DNA from: an uncultured Clostridia bacterium
GTDB taxonomy: Bacteria; Bacillota; Clostridia; Christensenellales; UBA1242
DNA: 9,524 nt
Assembly: GCA_934778205.1 (NCBI GenBank)
Contig: CAKVOD010000017.1
Location: 1 to 9,524 of the forward strand
Direction of reading: 5' to 3'
Numbering within the stretch: the first letter of the stretch is position 1; each line of letters opens with the position of its first letter. Both the position numbers and the translations under genes were made by a program. The notes under the pieces are model-generated. The model was not told the origin of the DNA. It saw only the letters and a list, made by a program, of their open reading frames with translations, and did no database searches. Positions 1 through 7,528 of the stretch are shown here, one piece after another.

Positions 1-2
1 CT

Positions 3-1760
3 CACTATGCAAATTATGGTACAAAAACTAAATATAAAAAATTGCCACGAACCACACAAATAATGTTGTGGCTTTTGGCGTTTTCTATATTTACATTATT
101 CTCGCTATGTCCACTTGCAGGACTTGCCACCCGCTATAATCTAACAGCAGGCGGACCAAGTGAAAATACATTTTATACCAATGCTCCCGTATTTGTTGCG
201 GGTGACACAAATCGCGATGCAACAACAGGTTCAGCGAACACAAGCACAGGTGTATTGAATGATACTGCAAAAAATCACGCATTGTTCAAAACGGACGGTA
301 CAGTGGACGCTAATGTTTTCGACGATTTGCTAAATATGGTGGACAGTGAAAAGGTATGGAATGGCGTGACAGAAAATGCCAACGCTCCAACATACCTTAC
401 AGCCAAAAACTTTGGCAAATATGGGAACCTGCCAGATGCCCAAAAAGGCAATGCACAAATACTTGTGAAGTTGTTTGACACAACTACGAATTCAACAACT
501 AATGTAAATGCAATGACAGGGCAATACTGGCAGGCAGTATACCGCTCAATCAATGGCGAAAATGACGTCCTCACATTATATATGGTTCGTCCGTATCTTG
601 AAAGTCAACAATTTGACAGTAATTACGGGAACTATTCAAAAAGTGCAGTTCGCAATGCAATTTTGAGTGACTACACAAAACTTATAGAAAAATTTAGCCA
701 AGTCGATCAATATATAGTAGCGCCATATCAGTTGACATCGGGTGCGAATGCAAGTGATATGAGTAAAACGGCGGTGGAAAATGGCACTTACTTAAACCTC
801 GGTGGCTGGCAAAGTAGCGAATACCAAACCTCTCAATCTGCACGCACTCTAACTAACAAGCCAAGCATTGATGGTAACTGGTTATCAAGCACAGACAAAA
901 GCATAACAAGCAAGCTTGGTGCAAGTGGCTATTGTGATGAGGGGGACACATTTTGGGGTTACGAATATGGCGTAAACAACGGCTTAGACGGCTTAGGAGA
1001 CGGCTGGAAGGCGTGGGAATCAATCAATAGCAATTACACGGATAAATTGTGGTTACCAAGTGGGTTTGAAGTATTGCACACAGGCTACGGGCAAACTGCT
1101 GAAAGCGAATTGCAGGATACAGGTAGATTGTATGATGAAGCAAACGACATCATATATCTTGATAGTAACTATGGTAAAGCAATAGCAGGGATAAATTCAA
1201 GCGCAAACACTGCGTCACACAAAAACGCGAACCGAACTGGGTTATGGGAACTAAACGGGTACGACCGCGCATCAAATTCCTGGGCGTGGCTGCGTTCTGG
1301 CTATTCGAGCGCTGACAATTGCGCGCGCGGAGTCTACTCGAGTGGTGACAATTATGACGTTCTTGTCTGCCGCGACTACGGCGTTCGCGTTGCGCTCCAT
1401 CTAAATCTTGGCGCATTTAAATCCTTGTTGCCTAAGGAAACAAAGTTAAACATCACAGCAACAAACAATGCAGTCAATAGTTTGCTAGTGCTCACAATTA
1501 TGGACGGAGATGCACGTCTTGCGGAATATTCCTGCATAAATGGCACAATTAGTACAAGAATAACGCTTGATTGGAACAAAACTTATAAAATTCTTGCGAC
1601 AAGACCATTTGGCAGTAGTTTGGAAGTAAAATTGGATGAGGCTTTGCAGTCGCCGACAGTTTTTGCTTGCTATGAAATTTCAACGGTTGAAAATGAGCAA
1701 ATGAATATATCATTCACGTTGACAGGCGACGGCTCGTGGAAAAACTGCGTTGTAGTATGA
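3..1760 (+). CDS. Secreted/surface protein with C-terminal DUF6273/C-type-lectin-like module, probably 5'-partial
   Basis: Probable exported protein of unknown function. The frame is open to the left edge. The only start codons near the N-terminus are TTG at 42 and ATG at 63, and neither has a ribosome site, so the true start may lie upstream; position 3 is the first complete codon in frame. Basic residues (KTKYKK) followed by a hydrophobic stretch ending near PLAGLA (about 63-134) look like a signal peptide. The middle is rich in Asn, Ser, Thr and Tyr. From about 1050 to 1420 come LWLPSG, WAWLRSG and YGVRVALHLNL, the hallmarks of DUF6273-like domains of clostridial surface proteins, which recall C-type-lectin/FGE folds. 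A beta-rich tail follows. There is no LPXTG anchor, S-layer repeat or transmembrane tail. Assignment to the surface family is by remembered motif resemblance; the ligand is unknown. A terminator follows, so it is transcribed apart from comM. Confidence 0.75.
   Translation, partial: HYANYGTKTKYKKLPRTTQIMLWLLAFSIFTLFSLCPLAGLATRYNLTAGGPSENTFYTNAPVFVAGDTNRDATTGSANTSTGVLNDTAKNHALFKTDGTVDANVFDDLLNMVDSEKVWNGVTENANAPTYLTAKNFGKYGNLPDAQKGNAQILVKLFDTTTNSTTNVNAMTGQYWQAVYRSINGENDVLTLYMVRPYLESQQFDSNYGNYSKSAVRNAILSDYTKLIEKFSQVDQYIVAPYQLTSGANASDMSKTAVENGTYLNLGGWQSSEYQTSQSARTLTNKPSIDGNWLSSTDKSITSKLGASGYCDEGDTFWGYEYGVNNGLDGLGDGWKAWESINSNYTDKLWLPSGFEVLHTGYGQTAESELQDTGRLYDEANDIIYLDSNYGKAIAGINSSANTASHKNANRTGLWELNGYDRASNSWAWLRSGYSSADNCARGVYSSGDNYDVLVCRDYGVRVALHLNLGAFKSLLPKETKLNITATNNAVNSLLVLTIMDGDARLAEYSCINGTISTRITLDWNKTYKILATRPFGSSLEVKLDEALQSPTVFACYEISTVENEQMNISFTLTGDGSWKNCVVV
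1281..1400 (+). other. Adenine-depleted, GC-rich segment in the lectin-like module; candidate variable region
   Basis: This 120-bp part of the first gene encodes the stretch from WAWLRSG to VALH. By hand count it has 16 A (13%) and about 59% G+C, while flanking coding DNA is clearly A-rich. Codons 1341-1391 form 17 consecutive NNC/NNT codons. Loss of A at AAY-type codons before a conserved GC-rich end is what adenine mutagenesis by a diversity-generating retroelement leaves in its target. No template repeat or reverse transcriptase is in the window, so the interpretation is inference; recombination between paralogous copies or imported DNA would also fit. Confidence 0.35.
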
Positions 1761-1813
1761 TTGAAAAGCATAGTAAAGGGAAGTTTGCAAAGTTTGAGTG
1801 AAAATGCGAACAC

Positions 1814-1854
1814 AAAGAGAGTGAATAGTTTACGCTATGCACTCTTTTTGTTTT
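1814..1854 (+). terminator. Rho-independent terminator after the surface protein gene
   Basis: AGAGTG (1818-1823) pairs with CACTCT (1840-1845). After one A/G mismatch, ATAG pairs with CTAT around a 6-nt loop. The stem is followed directly by TTTTTGTTTT. It lies about 55 nt after the stop codon and before the comM promoter, separating the two transcription units. Confidence 0.8.
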
Positions 1855-1884
1855 GCGTACGCAGAGCAACATAATTGTTTTTGC

Positions 1885-1913
1885 TTGCAAAATCATCAAT
1901 ATTGAGTTATAAT
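1885..1913 (+). promoter_or_regulatory. Sigma-A-type promoter for the comM-dprA-topA-hslVU-trxA unit
   Basis: TTGCAA (1885-1890, 4 of 6 to TTGACA) and a perfect TATAAT (1908-1913) are separated by 17 nt. Transcription would start near 1920, giving a leader of about 50 nt before comM. It sits just after the upstream terminator and is the only good promoter in the 212-nt gap. Confidence 0.65.
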
Positions 1914-1972
1914 AGTATGATTAAATGTGATATTATGCAAATTTGTCAAAATACATTAGGGGAAAAGATAAA

Positions 1973-3505
1973 ATGTTAGCGAATGTGAAGAGTTTTGGAC
2001 TTAATGGGATTGACGGCTATTTGGTTGAAATAGAAGTTGACCTCAACACTGGTATGCCGTCCTACGAAACAGTCGGGTTGCCCGATACGGCAGTCAAAGA
2101 AGGCAAGGAACGCATACGGTCAGCAATAAAAAATTCGGGCTTGAAGTATCCAATGCTCAATATAACAATCAACCTTGCGCCAGCGGACACAAAAAAAGAG
2201 GGTTCAATCTATGACCTCGCAACCGCAATCGGACTACTTATGGCAAGCGACCAAGTAGATTGTGAAAAAGCAAAGCAGTTTGCCTATATAGGCGAACTAT
2301 CTTTAGACGGCTCTATTCGTCATATCAACGGAGTCCTACCAATACTAATTTCGGCGCATGACCTCAATATTCGCAAAGTCATAGTTCCGAGCAAAAACGC
2401 AATGGAAGCAAGTTTCATTGAAGGGACTGAGATATACGCATTTGATAGCCTTCGCGATGTTGTAGAATTTTTGAACGGCGAAAAGGAAGTTCAACCGCTT
2501 GAGAGTCGTAATTATGAAAATGTGTTGCAAGAGCAAAAATATTATAATGACTTTAAGTATGTCAAAGGGCAATCGCAAGCCAAGCGCGCATTAGAAATTG
2601 CTGCTGCGGGCGGGCATAATGTGTTGATGATTGGACCACCGGGGGCAGGCAAGACGATGCTAGCAAAGTGTTTTGCAAGTATATTGCCAGATATGACATT
2701 TAGCGAAGCGCTTGAATGCACCAAGATTCATAGCATTGCAGGAATGCTTGACAACAAGGAAGGCATTGTTTCCACGCGTCCGTTTCGTTCTCCGCACCAT
2801 ACCGCCACACTAATAGCGTTGACTGGCGGGGGTGCAAATGCAAAGCCGGGCGAGATTAGTCTTGCTCACAATGGTGTGTTATTTTTGGACGAACTACCTG
2901 AATATAATCGTCGAACCGTCGAAACACTCCGCCAACCGCTAGAGGACGGCAAAATCACAATCGCGCGCAACAAAATGACTGTCGAATACCCTGCAAACTT
3001 TATGATGATTGCATCAATGAACCCTTGTCCGTGTGGTTACTATGGGTCGGAAACAAATCAATGCCGTTGCACGCCTGCGCAAATCTATAAATATCTAAAC
3101 AAGTTGTCGGGCCCGCTTATGGATAGAATCGATATTCATATGGAAGTGGACGGAGTGACCTATACGGAACTAAAGTCAGATGCAACGGCAGAATCCTCCG
3201 CGGATATTAAAAAGCGCGTAAACAAAGCACGCGCAATCCAATTGGCGCGTTATAAAGATTGCGGAATTTACAGCAACAGTGAAATGACCCCGCAAATGAT
3301 TCAAACGTATTGCAAACTAGACAAGGATAGCGAAGATTTGCTCGCCGATGCGTTTGAAAGCCTCAACCTCAGTGCGCGTGGACACAACCGCATTTTGAAA
3401 GTGGCGCGTACAATAGCAGACCTTGAGGGGAGCGAAAACATAGAACTTGAACACATTGCCGAAGCAATCGGCTACCGCTCACTTGACAAAAAATACATTT
3501 TGTAG
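1973..3505 (+). CDS. comM: ComM/YifB family Mg-chelatase-like AAA+ ATPase
   Basis: Hexameric AAA+ motor. In naturally transformable bacteria ComM drives branch migration that extends integration of incoming single-stranded DNA; in Firmicutes the family is usually called YifB and its role is less tested. With the ATG at 1973 it has 510 aa, normal for the family. The N-terminal S5-like ChlI domain holds GLPDTAVKEGKERIRSAI. Walker A is GPPGAGKT (221-228), Walker B FLDE (D306, E307), then the family's NPCPCG (350-355) with a later CRC, the arginine-finger region SGPLMDRID (R385), and the C-terminal Mg-chelatase helix bundle with ARGHNRILKVARTIADLEGSE. The frame can be extended to a TTG at 1943, but AGGGGA (1958-1963) stands 9 nt before ATG 1973, where family members begin (MLA.V.S..L.GIDG). 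dprA follows after 35 nt, supporting a DNA-uptake or recombination role. Intact. Confidence 0.95.
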   Translation: MLANVKSFGLNGIDGYLVEIEVDLNTGMPSYETVGLPDTAVKEGKERIRSAIKNSGLKYPMLNITINLAPADTKKEGSIYDLATAIGLLMASDQVDCEKAKQFAYIGELSLDGSIRHINGVLPILISAHDLNIRKVIVPSKNAMEASFIEGTEIYAFDSLRDVVEFLNGEKEVQPLESRNYENVLQEQKYYNDFKYVKGQSQAKRALEIAAAGGHNVLMIGPPGAGKTMLAKCFASILPDMTFSEALECTKIHSIAGMLDNKEGIVSTRPFRSPHHTATLIALTGGGANAKPGEISLAHNGVLFLDELPEYNRRTVETLRQPLEDGKITIARNKMTVEYPANFMMIASMNPCPCGYYGSETNQCRCTPAQIYKYLNKLSGPLMDRIDIHMEVDGVTYTELKSDATAESSADIKKRVNKARAIQLARYKDCGIYSNSEMTPQMIQTYCKLDKDSEDLLADAFESLNLSARGHNRILKVARTIADLEGSENIELEHIAEAIGYRSLDKKYIL

Positions 3506-3540
3506 AGTAGTTTTTTCTAGCAAAAAAGAAAGGAGATAGT

Positions 3541-4635
3541 ATGAAAGAAAATTTAATCAACGAAAGGACGGCGGTTTGGCTTGATTCGTTTGAGGGCATA
3601 ACGCTAAAACAAAAGTTTTTGCTTTTGGACTATTTTGTTAAACCGCAAAACTTGTTTGAAAATTTTTCTTCAGATGCTGAATTTATCAAAGCCGTCATCG
3701 GCGATGCCAACTATAACAAAATGGCATATCTCAAAAGCGATGATTATATTGATAGAATTATTGAGTCATACCAAAAAGAGGGAATTGGTTTTGTTTCGCG
3801 TTATAGTGACAAATACAGCAATTTGCTGAGGCAAATAACAAAACCGCCACTTATTCTATATTATAAAGGCGATTTGAATTTGTTGAACACATTTTGCATC
3901 AGCATAGTTGGCACACGTCATTGCACGCACTATGGCGCCGATTGCGCGCGCAAGTTTGGTAGAGAACTTGCCGAAAACGACGTGACGATAGTATCGGGAC
4001 TAGCAACAGGGATTGATACATTTGCTCACGAGGGCGCACTTGTTAGCGGTAAAACAATTTCAGTATTCGCAGGGGGCGTCGATATAATATTTCCGACGGC
4101 GAACGAAAAACTTGCTGAACATATCGAAAAGGACGGGTTGATTGTTTCCGAGTTCAAACCACGAACTCCAACAAAAAGTTACAATTTTCCGCTAAGAAAC
4201 CGAATAATCGCGGGACTTAGTCGTGGTATACTAATAGTTGAGGCATCTAACAAAAGTGGGACAATGCACACAAAAGAGTATGCAATCAGTGAAAATCGCG
4301 ATGTTTTTTGCATTCCGGGAAACATAAACAGCCCTGCAAGTCAAGGAACAAACCGACTCATTCGCAATCAAGAGGGAATTTGCGTAATCGACCCGAACGA
4401 TATTCTCAATCATTATTATCTTGCGCCGAAAGTTAAACTTGAAAAGGCACAAACACAGTATGAGGGACTAATGGGTGATATTTATAATATTCTTGATGTC
4501 GAAATTCACGACTTTGAAACACTGAAAGAAAAAACTCAAGCAGACACAAAAACCCTCAATCAAACATTGACAAAAATGGAAATCAAAGGCATAATCAAAA
4601 AACTTGCTGGCAACAAGTATGAGTTGAAAAGATAA
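3541..4635 (+). CDS. dprA: DNA-processing protein DprA (Smf)
   Basis: DprA binds internalised single-stranded DNA in the cytoplasm, shields it and loads RecA during natural transformation; it is also kept in many bacteria not known to be competent. The 364-aa protein has the usual three parts: an N-terminal SAM-like helical region (about 1-75), the Rossmann-type DprA core, and a C-terminal winged helix (about 309-363, DIYNILD to GNKYEL). Core motifs are GTRHCTHYG (124-132), VSGLATGID (151-159), FAGGVDIIFP and FPLRNRIIAGLSRG (from F216). The usual SGS(L/M).TA becomes SGTMHTKEYA, and the usual SE.P.G turn reads SEFKPRT, both mild changes. An AAAGGAGA site lies 5 nt before the ATG. It follows comM by 35 nt without terminator or promoter, so the two are probably co-transcribed. 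Confidence 0.95.
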   Translation: MKENLINERTAVWLDSFEGITLKQKFLLLDYFVKPQNLFENFSSDAEFIKAVIGDANYNKMAYLKSDDYIDRIIESYQKEGIGFVSRYSDKYSNLLRQITKPPLILYYKGDLNLLNTFCISIVGTRHCTHYGADCARKFGRELAENDVTIVSGLATGIDTFAHEGALVSGKTISVFAGGVDIIFPTANEKLAEHIEKDGLIVSEFKPRTPTKSYNFPLRNRIIAGLSRGILIVEASNKSGTMHTKEYAISENRDVFCIPGNINSPASQGTNRLIRNQEGICVIDPNDILNHYYLAPKVKLEKAQTQYEGLMGDIYNILDVEIHDFETLKEKTQADTKTLNQTLTKMEIKGIIKKLAGNKYELKR

Positions 4636-4640
4636 AATAG

Positions 4641-4669
4641 TTGTTTTTATCAAAAAAATATGCTAAAAT
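4641..4669 (+). promoter_or_regulatory. Possible internal promoter for topA
   Basis: TTGTTT (4641-4646, 3 of 6 to TTGACA) and TAAAAT (4664-4669) are 17 nt apart, and TGC directly before the -10 makes an extended -10. It lies in the 125-nt dprA-topA gap, the longest gap in the unit, and would leave a leader of about 85 nt. The region is very A/T-rich, so chance matches are likely. An internal promoter would suit topA, which often has its own supercoiling-sensitive start. Confidence 0.4.
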
Positions 4670-4760
4670 TAAATGTTTTGTAGATTTTTTTTGCAAAACA
4701 CTCAGTATTTAGGAATAATAATCAAGAATATTAAGCGTATATATTTAATTTGGAGTAATA

Positions 4761-6941
4761 ATGATTTTAGTAGTTATAGAAGGTATTGGTAAACGTGAAA
4801 CTGTAAATAAATATCTCGGCGCTGGATATGAAGTGTTCGCCTCAGGCGGGCACGTTCGTGACTTGCCCGAGAGAACACTTGGCGTTGACGTAAAGAATAA
4901 TTTTGAATTACAATATAAAAATCTTCCCGACAAAGAAAGGACAATCAAAGAGTTGCTTGCAAAAGCAAAGAAAGCGGAAGGCGTGTTGCTTGCAACCGAC
5001 CCTGACCGCGAAGGAGAAGCAATTTCGTGGCACTTGGCGTACATTTTGGGGTTAGATGTCAATTCGCCTTGCCGAATTGAGTTCAACGAAATCACAAAAG
5101 ACGCTGTGCATCACGCACTCGAGAACCCGCGTCCGCTTGACTTAAAACTCGTAGATGCGCAACAGGCGCGCAGAGTTTTGGACAGATTGGTAGGTTATAA
5201 GTTATCCCCATTTTTGTCGCACAAAATTGCGCCCAAATTGTCCGCGGGGCGCGTTCAATCAGTCACGCTCAAATTGGTAACGGATAGAGAACGCGAAATT
5301 TTGAATTTCAAGCCCGAAGAATATTGGACTTTGACCGCGACAATGAAGAAAAAAGATTGTGACAACGGAGATGACATTGAGTTCAAAGCGACTTTTAACG
5401 GGGTTGACGGCAAAAAGGTCAAAATAAAAAATGCCGAGCATATGCAAATTTTGCGCGAGCGCATTAAAGATAAAGAATACAAAGTTTATAAAATCAAAAA
5501 AGGCGAAACTTTTACAAATCCAAATCCGCCATACATTACAAGTTCAATGCAACAAGATGCTTTGAATAAAATTGGTTTCAGCTTGAAAAAGACAACGAGC
5601 GTGGCGCAAAAGTTGTATGAAGGTGTCGATATTGTCGGCGAGGGCAAGTCCGCGCTCGTCACGTATATAAGAACGGACTCTACGCGTGTTGCACCTCAAG
5701 CGCAAGCCTCAGCGAAGGAATTTATACTTGCAAATTACGGCGCCGAATACTACCCAGCAAAGCCGAATGTTTACAAGGCGAAAAAAGATGCACAAGACGC
5801 GCACGAAGCAATTCGTCCTGTAAATATCAATAGAACACCAGATTCACTCAAAGGGAAAATTGCCGATGACGAGTATAAATTGTATAAATTGATATACGAG
5901 CGATTCTTGGCAAGTCAAATGAGTAGCGCGAAATTTTATTCCGTGAGTGCCGATTTGGAAACCGTCGACACGGAAAAAAAGTATCAATTCAAAGCAACAG
6001 GTAGAACACTTTTGTTTGCAGGCTTTATGAAAGTTTACAAGGCATATACTGAAGACGAGGAGAAAGAGCAGGATAAAATGCCTAATCTCAACGAAAATGA
6101 TTTGTGCCTAGCGCTTTCATACAAGGAAGAACAAAAGTTCACAAAACCGCCCGCAAGGTTCACGGAAGCAAGCCTTGTCAAGACAATGGAAGAAAAGGGA
6201 ATCGGGCGTCCTGCGACGTACACCCCAACAATCACACTGCTTGCTTCGCGCGCCTACACTGAAAAAGACGGAAAGTACCTAAAGCCCACTGAACTTGGCT
6301 TCAAGGTCACCGATTTGTTGACAAAATACTTTGAAAACATTATGGATGTTTCGTTCACAGCAGGAATGGAAACGAAACTCGATGAAGTTGCTGAAGGCGA
6401 ACTCGATTGGAAAGCCGTAGTCAGTGAGTTTTGGACGGACTTTGAGAAGCAACTCGTTGTCGCAGGCGAGAGCACTGAAACATATAAAGCCGAACCAATA
6501 CAAACAAGCGAAATTTGCGACAAGTGCGGTAAGCCTATGGTTATACGCGCAGGACGCTATGGAAAATTCCTATCGTGTTCAGATTATCCAAACTGCAAAA
6601 ACATTCGCAAAGATATTCGCATTGGCGACAATAACGAACTTATCAAAGTTGAACAGAAGCAACCGATTGAAACAAAAGAAGTTTGTGACAAATGTGGCAG
6701 TCCAATGGTCATCAAAGAAGGACGTTTTGGACAATTTCTTGCTTGTTCAAATTATCCAAACTGCAAAAACATTAAGTCGATTGACAATGTAGATTATGGC
6801 ATTTGTCCAAAATGTGGCAAACCGCTAGCAAAGCGTATGAACAAGAATAGGCGTTTCTTTTATGGCTGTACTGGTTACCCCGAATGCGACTTTTTGTCAA
6901 ATACGCCACTTAATCAGCCGAATGAAAATGAAACAAAGTGA
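4761..6941 (+). CDS. topA: DNA topoisomerase I (type IA)
   Basis: Relaxes negative supercoils by cutting and passing one strand, joined through a 5'-phosphotyrosine. The 726 aa run as Toprim domain (about 1-115) with catalytic E7 and DPDREGE (80-86) for Mg2+; the central domain with LSAGRVQSVTLK, the active-site tyrosine Y302 in VTYIRTDSTR, and DAHEAIRP; GRPATYTPTI; then three C-terminal four-cysteine zinc fingers (C586-C612, C642-C668, C682-C709), as in clostridial and E. coli enzymes. GGAG stands 5 nt before the ATG. The oddity is the N-terminal motif: the very conserved ESPAKAKTI-type sequence reads EGIGKRETV, keeping the glutamate, lysine and threonine but losing Ser-Pro-Ala. All other catalytic residues are present, so it should be active. 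Downstream hslV follows after 51 nt. Confidence 0.97.
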   Translation: MILVVIEGIGKRETVNKYLGAGYEVFASGGHVRDLPERTLGVDVKNNFELQYKNLPDKERTIKELLAKAKKAEGVLLATDPDREGEAISWHLAYILGLDVNSPCRIEFNEITKDAVHHALENPRPLDLKLVDAQQARRVLDRLVGYKLSPFLSHKIAPKLSAGRVQSVTLKLVTDREREILNFKPEEYWTLTATMKKKDCDNGDDIEFKATFNGVDGKKVKIKNAEHMQILRERIKDKEYKVYKIKKGETFTNPNPPYITSSMQQDALNKIGFSLKKTTSVAQKLYEGVDIVGEGKSALVTYIRTDSTRVAPQAQASAKEFILANYGAEYYPAKPNVYKAKKDAQDAHEAIRPVNINRTPDSLKGKIADDEYKLYKLIYERFLASQMSSAKFYSVSADLETVDTEKKYQFKATGRTLLFAGFMKVYKAYTEDEEKEQDKMPNLNENDLCLALSYKEEQKFTKPPARFTEASLVKTMEEKGIGRPATYTPTITLLASRAYTEKDGKYLKPTELGFKVTDLLTKYFENIMDVSFTAGMETKLDEVAEGELDWKAVVSEFWTDFEKQLVVAGESTETYKAEPIQTSEICDKCGKPMVIRAGRYGKFLSCSDYPNCKNIRKDIRIGDNNELIKVEQKQPIETKEVCDKCGSPMVIKEGRFGQFLACSNYPNCKNIKSIDNVDYGICPKCGKPLAKRMNKNRRFFYGCTGYPECDFLSNTPLNQPNENETK
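6516..6773 (+). repeat. Internal duplication of the topA zinc-finger unit (two copies 168 bp apart)
   Basis: The first two zinc fingers of TopA repeat at DNA level with a 168-bp (56-codon) shift. A 23-bp stretch is identical at 6583-6605 and 6751-6773 and encodes YPNCKNI plus flanking bases. The rest of the units match well, with DKCG.PMVI, GR.G.FL and CS.YPNC in both. The third finger is more divergent. This is in-frame tandem duplication within the gene, not a mobile repeat. Confidence 0.75.
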
Positions 6942-6992
6942 GAACAATAAACTATAAATTTTGACAATATTATATAACAATGAGGAGATAAA

Positions 6993-7526
6993 ATGGAACA
7001 AATTCACAGCACAACAATAATCGCCGTCAAAAAAGACGGCAAAACCGCAATGGCTGGCGACGGACAAGCAACATTTGAACATATAGTCGCAAAAGCGCAC
7101 GCGAAAAAGGTTCGTAGAATTTATAACGACCAAGTCATCGTTGGTTTTGCAGGGGGCGTTGCCGACGCACTCACGCTAATTGATAGATTTGAAAGTATGT
7201 TGCAAAAATATTCAGGCAACCTTATGCGCAGTGCCGTCGAACTCGCTCAAACGTGGCGTAGAGACGAAGCAATGCGCAAACTTGAGGCGCAAATGATTGT
7301 CGCCGACAAGAATACGATGCTCCAAGTTACTGGCGCTGGCGAAGTCGTAGAACCCGACGACGGAATTTTGTCAATCGGTTCGGGCAGTGTGTATGCACTT
7401 GCCGCAGCAAAAGCACTTGTTGCACACACAAATATGACGGCGCGCGAGATTGCCGACAATGCAATCAATATTGCCGCAGATATTTGTATTTATACAAATC
7501 ACAATATCACAATTGAGGAGGTGTAG
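6993..7526 (+). CDS. hslV: HslV (ClpQ), peptidase subunit of the HslVU protease
   Basis: Proteasome-related threonine peptidase; two stacked hexamers form the chamber that HslU feeds with unfolded protein in the cytoplasm. The 177 aa match the family end to end: TTIIAV at the N-terminus, AGDGQAT, KKVRRIYND, GFAGGVADALTL, ELAQTWRRDEAMRKLEA, SIGSGS.YA and ICIYTNHN. The mature enzyme should start at T7, after removal of MEQIHS, since T7-T8 align with the TT at the start of mature E. coli HslV. The short propeptide differs from E. coli, where only Met is removed, and the nucleophile is Thr rather than the N-terminal Ser described for Bacillus subtilis ClpQ. AGGAG (6983-6987) stands 5 nt before the ATG. 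hslU begins 2 nt after the stop codon, a fixed pair. Confidence 0.97.
   Translation: MEQIHSTTIIAVKKDGKTAMAGDGQATFEHIVAKAHAKKVRRIYNDQVIVGFAGGVADALTLIDRFESMLQKYSGNLMRSAVELAQTWRRDEAMRKLEAQMIVADKNTMLQVTGAGEVVEPDDGILSIGSGSVYALAAAKALVAHTNMTAREIADNAINIAADICIYTNHNITIEEV
7515..7523 (+). promoter_or_regulatory. Strong ribosome binding site of hslU inside the end of hslV
   Basis: GAGGAGGTG carries a full AGGAGG (7516-7521) placed 7 nt before the hslU ATG. The same bases encode the last three residues of HslV (Glu-Glu-Val) just before its stop. The layout implies translational coupling of the two subunits, which must be made in equal amounts. Confidence 0.85.
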
Positions 7527-7528
7527 TT

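Noticed and set aside
1854..1863. Palindrome TGCGTACGCA after the first terminator
   Set aside because: A perfect 10-bp palindrome, but it overlaps no promoter box, has no second copy in the window, and a role cannot be supported.
3026..3091. Cysteine cluster of ComM (CPCG...CRC) as a sign of a separate zinc-binding protein
   Set aside because: The NPCPCG and CRC cysteines are a normal feature of the YifB/ComM family.
4674..4700. Inverted repeat TGTTTTG / CAAAACA between dprA and topA as a terminator
   Set aside because: The stem is A/T-rich with a 13-nt loop, and the T-run is inside the loop and not after the stem, so it does not fit a rho-independent terminator.
6424..6792. 122-aa + strand frame inside topA
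   Set aside because: Out-of-frame reading of the topA zinc-finger region; its own internal repetition (VQIIQTAKT) simply reflects the finger duplication.
6961..6976. TTGACA followed by TATATAA just before hslV as a promoter
   Set aside because: Only about 4 nt separate the two boxes, and 17 nt downstream of TTGACA lies the ribosome binding site and not a -10 box.
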